The notes under the pieces: generated by a model | Seen by the model: only the letters and a program-made list of their open reading frames with translations | Told to the model about the DNA's origin: nothing | The model's database searches: none | Translations under genes and position numbers: made by a program | DNA from: Hyaloscypha bicolor E | Lineage: Eukaryota > Ascomycota > Leotiomycetes > Helotiales > Hyaloscyphaceae | Assembly (NCBI RefSeq): GCF_002865645.1 | Contig: NW_020194693.1 | Location: forward strand, 1 to 64,000 | Direction of reading: 5' to 3' | DNA length: 64,000 nucleotides | Part shown: positions 55,940 through 64,000 of the stretch, piece by piece | Numbering within the stretch: position 1 is the first letter of the stretch | Layout of the letters: each line of letters starts with the position of its first letter

Positions 55940-58900
55940 TCATCGCATATAGGATACCAGGACGACTTTCGCCTCTGGCGAAAGTCGCTCATTGACGTAT
56001 TCAGCGATCGCTCCCGCCTGCCTCGCATCTGCAGCCTTGAGATACGATCCGACCCATAACTTCACATCCGTAACTTCTGGCCACTCGTCCCTGGGAATCT
56101 TCTTACAGGTATTTAAAGCCGTGAAGCCAACTCCAAAGCTAAGATCATCGACGTCAACATCCATGACGACATCATCAGCAGTAACTGGCATCGGAGGGTT
56201 TTCCAGCAGCTTCAACAACGCCTCACAAGTCTTGCCCCAGCCCTTTACGTACTTGACGGCGAAAGCTTGTGAATCTGCTAAGGTCTTGGTAAGCGAGACA
56301 ACAGCTAGTTTGCGTTCGAGAGGTCGAGCTAGCTGTTGTGTTGAAGGCAGGATGATTGTCAAGTATATTGGCACGTAAACACCGTCCTGAACGGTATCGG
56401 AATTTTGAATGAAAAAGTCAGCGCCGAGGCCTAACTGATCCCGCGATGCTACAAGATGGTAGAAGCGAATGAATCTGTGCTTAAATTTCTCTGGCGCATT
56501 GTTGTTCAGTCGCGTGAAAATTATGGTCAGAATTGTCGGGAAATATTGTTGGATGGCCGACCTAGGTATAATTTAGCACCATCAGTTAAAGCGATATTTT
56601 ATGACGTGACTTACACTTCACAGGACGTGACTACAGCTTCCAGAACATCGAATCCATAGAGCTCGGTCCTTGCCTTCCCCGACATGAGCTTCTGAAATAT
56701 TCCAAGGATTGGCTCGACTTGATTGTTAGCCACGATATCTGCTGCACTTCTTGGTATGATGGACGAAAGCAATCGAGCAAGTGCAGGTACGTTGCCTCTC
56801 GATTCCCATAAGGATGGCATAAGTACTGGAGCAACCAATGCTTTGTAGAATTCGGAGAGCGGGCCATGCGGACGAGCTTCAAGAAGTGCAGCGAATAATT
56901 GGAATACGTAAGGCATGAATTCTAGCGTTTGGTCAGAGCTTTCAAAGAGATTAGGCACACCCAGGCCTACCTTGGACATCGTTTTGAAGGATTCCCGCGA
57001 ACGGAGGATATAGATCGTTCTCCAGCTTTTCGGGTTGCGATGAAGCCGCGTAGCGGACCAAGGCACCCAACGACTCGAAATGGTAATAGTAGAAGCGCGG
57101 GTTACTTGGGTTTCGCCCGATAATGTCGGTGATGCTAATCAAGTGCTGGAGAACAATATCTGTGATCGATAGTACGCTGTCCTTGATGACGATCAGAACC
57201 CGCATAACGCAGCGCATCAAGAACTCATTTTCCTGGATCTTCTCTGGTGCGGGATCCTTCTCTATGAGCTGGAATAAAAGCTCAAGGAGATCCTTGGCGA
57301 ATGGAGTGACTTCATCCTTTCCAAAAATGTGTTCTCCCGAATCATTTGTGAGGAAGAGTACTCGTTCCACGGCGATCGAAGCATATGTGTAGACAACATA
57401 ATTGGAAGACGCCAAGTTCTTGACAAGGGGGGAAAACGCAGCACTCCACTGAGCCTTCGTCAACTGACTTCGGAAGGTATAGAGAAACTTGATAGCATCC
57501 ACTTTCAATATTGGCTCCACACCTGTGTCAGCAATAAGATCGTTCGCAATGTTGTTCTGAAAGAAATCAACCACGTCCACCAAGGAATTAGTTGTCTTGA
57601 CACCGTGGGTAGCAGTGATAACTCCTTTTGCTGCAATTGCCGAGAAAAGGTACATAGCGGTGTCCTTCGACTTCCACTCGCTCGCTGGATCTCTCGTGAA
57701 GGCTGCAAGGTAGTGCGTGATATATCGTCCAACAACATCCGTAACGAGGCGCTCAAACTTCTCGAGTAATTTTCGTAAGAAATCCGTAGCTGCTCTCCGT
57801 CGGGTGTCGGCATCAGATCCTTCAAGGTCCCGCCGAATGTATTCGATAGGCTCATCCTCAAATTGTTCAATATCCGATCCCCGCAGACTGACGTTTGGCA
57901 GAATGACCTTCTCCACTACCTGGCCTAAGATTTCCTCGTTATTGAAATTTTGCGCATGTCGATCGAGACTTGCCACAGCAGTCAAGAAATGCAACGCCTT
58001 GCTTACGAGTATGTCGAATTTCGTCTCCGGGCCAATGGTTGTTAACAGGCTCCATGCGCTCGTAATGAAAGGTTTGCACAGGTCTCCAAAGGCATCCTCA
58101 TATTTGTGCATGTACAAGGTCATAACCTCACAAATTCCAGCCTTGACAAATTCCAGTGGTCCAGACTCTGAATCATCATCGGTTGCTAGGAGCGGATTTT
58201 CGTAGGTGAGATATTTATGCAACAATGCGGTCACATCTCCCAGGTTGTCTTCAAAGATTGGTGGAAGATCCTGGGAGGAAAGATCGTAGAAGAGCTTGAC
58301 CAACAGATTCATGACTTCAACGTGTTGTATCAAAGCTTCCCTGTTGTTCTTGTTTGCCTCAATCTGGCGATCGGTGCTCTGTGGAGGGAAAGCTTTAGCT
58401 TCTGAGTGCCAATGGACGGAGACAAGCTTACCGCAAGCAACTGAACATATGGCTCTCCAAATTTCGAAAGAACATGATTGATCTCTGTGTATAAGTCGTC
58501 GGATGCGAAAAGGGGTCTCCATCGTTTGAAGATTGAGTGCGCCACTTCTAACACCCCAATGTTGACTTTCGCATTATCAAGGGTCAGCCTGGAAACCAGG
58601 TCCTAGTAAAGTTAGAGACATTCTCCGCACATGACAACATACAGAGGGCAAGCTCACATCAACCAATGTATCCCATCGAGTCCAAAAATCAGAGTCTGCG
58701 ATCACGCTGATCGTTTCTCCTAGTTGTGCTTGGATACTGGGAGGTACTGAGATCATAAGCCCTATGAGCTCCTTCTTGATTGTCATAACCTCATTTTCGG
58801 CGAGTTTGTACGTTCCTTCCTCGTCCTGAAAAAATTCTTCTGAGTATTCAGCTGCGAGAATGGGCGCCCAACTACTTACTACCCAGTTGAATTTGATAAA

Positions 58901-59145
58901 ATTCTTGAAGCACAACGCCCCCGAAAGTCGTGTGTTCAGCGGCAGAGACCCCGAGGCGACAATGTTGAGCAGGAGAAGCGAGAATTCAGGTTTCTTCTCT
59001 TCGGTCTTGAGCGCGATCTCCGCTGGTAAAGTCAGCCAGAAGCTCGACAAGGAGCTTCAACCTCGAAAAACTTACCTTGCTTATGCTGCCGATGATCTAG
59101 TGTGGCTTCGAGGAGCTGTACAAGAGTCCCCATATCTGAAGCCAT
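55940..59145 (-). CDS. CSE1: Exportin Cse1/CAS (importin-alpha re-exporter)
   Basis: Seven exons (59145-59076, 59022-58880, 58825-58658, 58602-58432, 58378-56971, 56921-56615, 56561-55940) give 962 residues, the usual Cse1 length of about 960. All introns are GT-AG, 49-55 nt. The start reads MASDMGTLVQLLEAT; the importin-beta N-terminal domain includes CFKNFIKFNWVDEEG. Conserved Cse1 blocks follow: KRELIGLMIS-like KKELIGLMISVPP, VIADSDFWTRWDTLVDDL, SIFKRWRPLF, FYYYHFESLGALVRY, VYVPIYLTIILPSTQQLARP, KYVKGWGKTCEALLKLLENP. The protein is a HEAT-repeat karyopherin that, with Ran-GTP, returns importin-alpha to the cytoplasm. It is essential in yeast. Divergent neighbour DBP2 starts 382 bp away. 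Confidence 0.94.
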
Positions 59146-59527
59146 GTCTTTGGGGCTGGATGGATGCAGTGTTAAAGGGACTGGAGGAGTTGAGATTTGG
59201 AGCTTCTGTTTGTCAACAATCCGCCAAATGTTCGGTTCAGCCTTGCCTTGCCCGTTGCACTCGCCGCGAAATTATGGCCGTGCTTGCGCCTTCTACACGT
59301 GATCATATGCGCTAAGGAAAAAAATCGGAAGCGGCTGCCCATTTCTTCTGAAGTTGGCGAAACTTTTCATTTCTTCAACAACAACCATCAAACCCTCGCC
59401 ATTCCAGCTCCTTCCCATCAACACGAGAAGCTACTTCGGCAAGCATTCGGTGTCTCTTTCAATTTCCGAACCTCATCCTCTCGTTACTCACTTTTTCAAC
59501 GCGCAGCGTTCGCCTTCAACCACTGCG
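59146..59527. promoter_or_regulatory. Shared divergent promoter region of CSE1 and DBP2
   Basis: 382 bp between the two start codons, so both promoters must be inside or overlap. The DBP2 side is rich in CTTC, CAAC and CATCAA before the ATG, a typical fungal leader. No clear TATA box for either gene. Confidence 0.6.
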
Positions 59528-62043
<2,516 letters not shown>

Positions 62044-63165
62044 GGGTTCTCGTTCACAGTCGAGCGACCGACATTGCTCTCTCAGAACCGAACATGGATC
62101 CACGAACAACATTCGAATACCGTCGTCCCCGGTGTTGACGAAATTGCATTTCATACAGGTCGTTCAGGCGTTGGTGGTCTCTGAGGTTGGGAGAGGGGGT
62201 AGATTGCCTTGATTTGCTCGCTCTTTCCATTTTTCATGCCCTTTTGTAATCTGTTTTTCCTACTGGTCCAAAAATTGCTTGCTTCTGTGGACACGGTAAT
62301 AGACATAAGGATGGCAACTGTCTCTCACAACAGTCTGCTGCTCGCACTATAGATTGCTCTCAGCTGGTTTTCCTTGATCTCCGCAACTCACTATGCTTTG
62401 CAGTCGGTCTTCACGGCCAACTCCTTGATGGGTGGTGGGTGCTTTCGCTGCGACATACGATTCGATAGACTTGCCGTGTAGCTAGTTACCTAGTTATGAT
62501 AGATGATAAATTCGAGACACCTCGAGAATCCTTGTGCGCATCTTTATCAGTCCATTTCTTCAATTCCAACGAACAGTCTTCCGGTCTCGTACTTTGCCTT
62601 TTAATTCATTTGCCTACACAAACCCTACTCGTCAATCATTCCCTCGCATCTGCCATCACCGCTCCACGGCTTACTTCTGATCTTCACGTCAATATAAATA
62701 CAATCACATCTTCATATTCGAGAGACTTAAAATTACGTAGCATACATTAAGTACAACAGTGTAGAAGGGAACGTCGACATCCATCTTTGGAGCTGACGGG
62801 ACAAATGTGCAGCTATTAGACGGCTGTCGGTTGCTCGTTTTCTTAAGGTATCATGTACTGAACGGCAAATACGTTTCATCGTTCCCCCCCCCCAACGCTA
62901 CCTTGCGATAGCCTGTGATATTTCGACGCATCTTCCGCCAAAATGAAGTCCAACAATCCTCAGAAACAAGCCAACGTGTCTGTTTGAGGCACTCAAAGAA
63001 GATGCTGATGATGTGCGATGCAGTGCCAGATTCTGAAGCGTACTGTACAAACAGCGAAGAAAAAAACTGATTGAAAAGCCGGAAGTAAAGTCATGTACAA
63101 CGTGTCGGGAAAGTATGTGCAATGCTGATCTGGAGAGAGGGCTGTCAGCAGAGTCGTCGGAATAC
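62044..63165. other. Intergenic region, 3' ends of two convergent genes
   Basis: 1.1 kb between the DBP2 stop and the stop of the minus-strand membrane protein. The DBP2 3' UTR is probably long (T-rich around 62,220-62,290). A run of nine to ten C lies at about 62,885. No credible ORF. Confidence 0.5.
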
Positions 63166-63798
63166 CTATGACCATTGGGATTTCTCCTTTAAGCCACCAA
63201 TGCGCTCGATATCGATTGAGTGGAATCGGGCCCCGCTTTCCTTTTCATATGCCGGTAATTGCTCATCTTTCAATGGCTCCAGGCCGACGCCTGTCTCGCC
63301 AACACGGACAACCACCACCCGGCCGCTTTTTCGTCGTCCAGACTCGTCCTGCTCATCGGGGAAAGTGATCCGGATCTCAGGGACGCTGTCCGGGGAGAGT
63401 GGTGGAGAGGATGGGCTGCTGAGAATAGAGGACTTCTCGTCGTAGACGTAGATGCTCGAGCCGTGTCCATAGGGGCTTGCAGTGATTGTCAGACGGCGGT
63501 GGTTCGAGATGGGCTTGCTATCGCTGTGCATAGGAAGTTGTTGTCTGGATATGGCTCTGTTTCTGCGAATCTTGCGCACGGTGTAAAGAGCTCCGACCAG
63601 GAGAAGAGAAACGAAGATCAGGACCATGAGGGCAATGAGGAGGTCAATCACGGTCGTTGACATGGCGGTGGATGATTCCTCGCGAGTACGGAGTGCGGCG
63701 CTGCCTCTTGCCATGATACTGGATAGGGAGCTCATACTCAGTGTGCAAAGTGCTGTTGTATGTAGTACGAGGAGAGTCCGGAAATGCTCGCAGCTCAT
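63166..63798 (-). CDS. Single-pass membrane protein of unknown function
   Basis: 210 codons from the first Met at 63798; Met codons at 63714 (MARGSAALR) and 63663 (MSTTVIDLL) are alternatives that leave 182 or 165 residues. One strong transmembrane segment (LLIALMVLIFVSLLLVGALY, about residues 53-73) is followed by a basic anchor (RKIRRNRAISR), which predicts a cytoplasmic C-terminus. The rest is hydrophilic and low in structure, with a Ser/Pro tract (SILSSPSSPPLSPDS) and a terminal LPAYEKE motif that resembles the PPxY/LPxY sites bound by Nedd4-type ubiquitin ligases. Similar short TM proteins are common in filamentous ascomycetes, but I cannot name a family. Convergent with DBP2. Confidence 0.7.
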   Translation of the reverse strand: MSCEHFRTLLVLHTTALCTLSMSSLSSIMARGSAALRTREESSTAMSTTVIDLLIALMVLIFVSLLLVGALYTVRKIRRNRAISRQQLPMHSDSKPISNHRRLTITASPYGHGSSIYVYDEKSSILSSPSSPPLSPDSVPEIRITFPDEQDESGRRKSGRVVVVRVGETGVGLEPLKDEQLPAYEKESGARFHSIDIERIGGLKEKSQWS

Positions 63799-64000
63799 GG
63801 ATCACAGGAGAGTGATCGGTGGGCAGGACTCTATTGGACCCAGACGAGTACCGAGGCTATCACTGCAGAAGAATTATTAGCTATTGTATACACACTCGCA
63901 CATTGAATCGAGAAAGCGATATCGATTTATCGCAGCACCGGCCAGATTGGAGAATGCACTCACGCAAGGAAGACAGAGCGACAGCGGCAGCGAGCGGCAA
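63799..64000. other. Upstream region of the membrane protein gene
   Basis: 202 bp of normal composition up to the window end; likely promoter and leader of the minus-strand gene. No motif is distinctive. Confidence 0.4.

Overview
The window is a two-speed stretch of a filamentous ascomycete genome (Pezizomycotina; Leotiomycetes is possible but not provable from here). The evidence is short spliceosomal introns (46-70 nt), a HET-domain protein, a 2EXR-type protein, a fungal TSC2, and very strong repeat-induced point mutation (RIP). Positions 1 to about 47,100 are mostly AT-rich transposon wreckage in which CAA/CAG codons have become stops and Cys/Asp codons have become Tyr/Asn. Positions about 47,114 to 64,000 are ordinary, GC-balanced, gene-dense DNA. 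The change between the two falls within about 60 bp of the TSC2 stop codon.

Region 1-16,640: an AT-rich tandem repeat, then an old RIP-ruined Ty1/copia element (271-13,555, TSD GTCTT) split by a much younger Ty3/gypsy chromovirus (3,167-10,159, TSD ATAAG). An AT-rich desert with a solo LTR (15,490-15,787, TSD TAATT) follows. Region 16,640-18,400 is a small island of normal composition with a short 2EXR-like gene and a MITE-like inverted repeat. Region 18,400-23,665 is a 5.3-kb terminal-inverted-repeat DNA transposon with a RIP-mutated integrase-like (DDE) transposase pseudogene and a second unidentified gene. A HET-domain gene (23,986-26,108) stands intact between transposons. Region 26,787-34,613 is a complete, RIP-ruined gypsy element on the minus strand (TSD TTAAT). 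Then come a probable copia remnant, a third gypsy element on the plus strand (about 38,106-46,406), and a minus-strand copia fragment next to a truncated gypsy LTR.

The gene-rich part holds four core genes and one membrane-protein gene: TSC2 (GAP of the TSC complex upstream of TORC1), THI20 (HMP-P kinase fused to a TenA domain, thiamine pathway), CSE1 (importin-alpha export receptor), DBP2 (DEAD-box RNA helicase with a long 3'-biased intron) and a single-pass membrane protein of unknown function. TSC2, THI20, CSE1 and the membrane protein are on the minus strand. DBP2 is divergent from CSE1 across a 382-bp shared promoter region.

The most unusual observation is that two different gypsy families each carry, between pol and the 3' LTR, an extra reading frame antisense to gag-pol. 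Each has its own TATA-like box 140-190 bp upstream. The better preserved one has an intron and a Cys-rich motif that resembles a zinc-binding protein. No tRNA, rRNA or CRISPR array was recognised.
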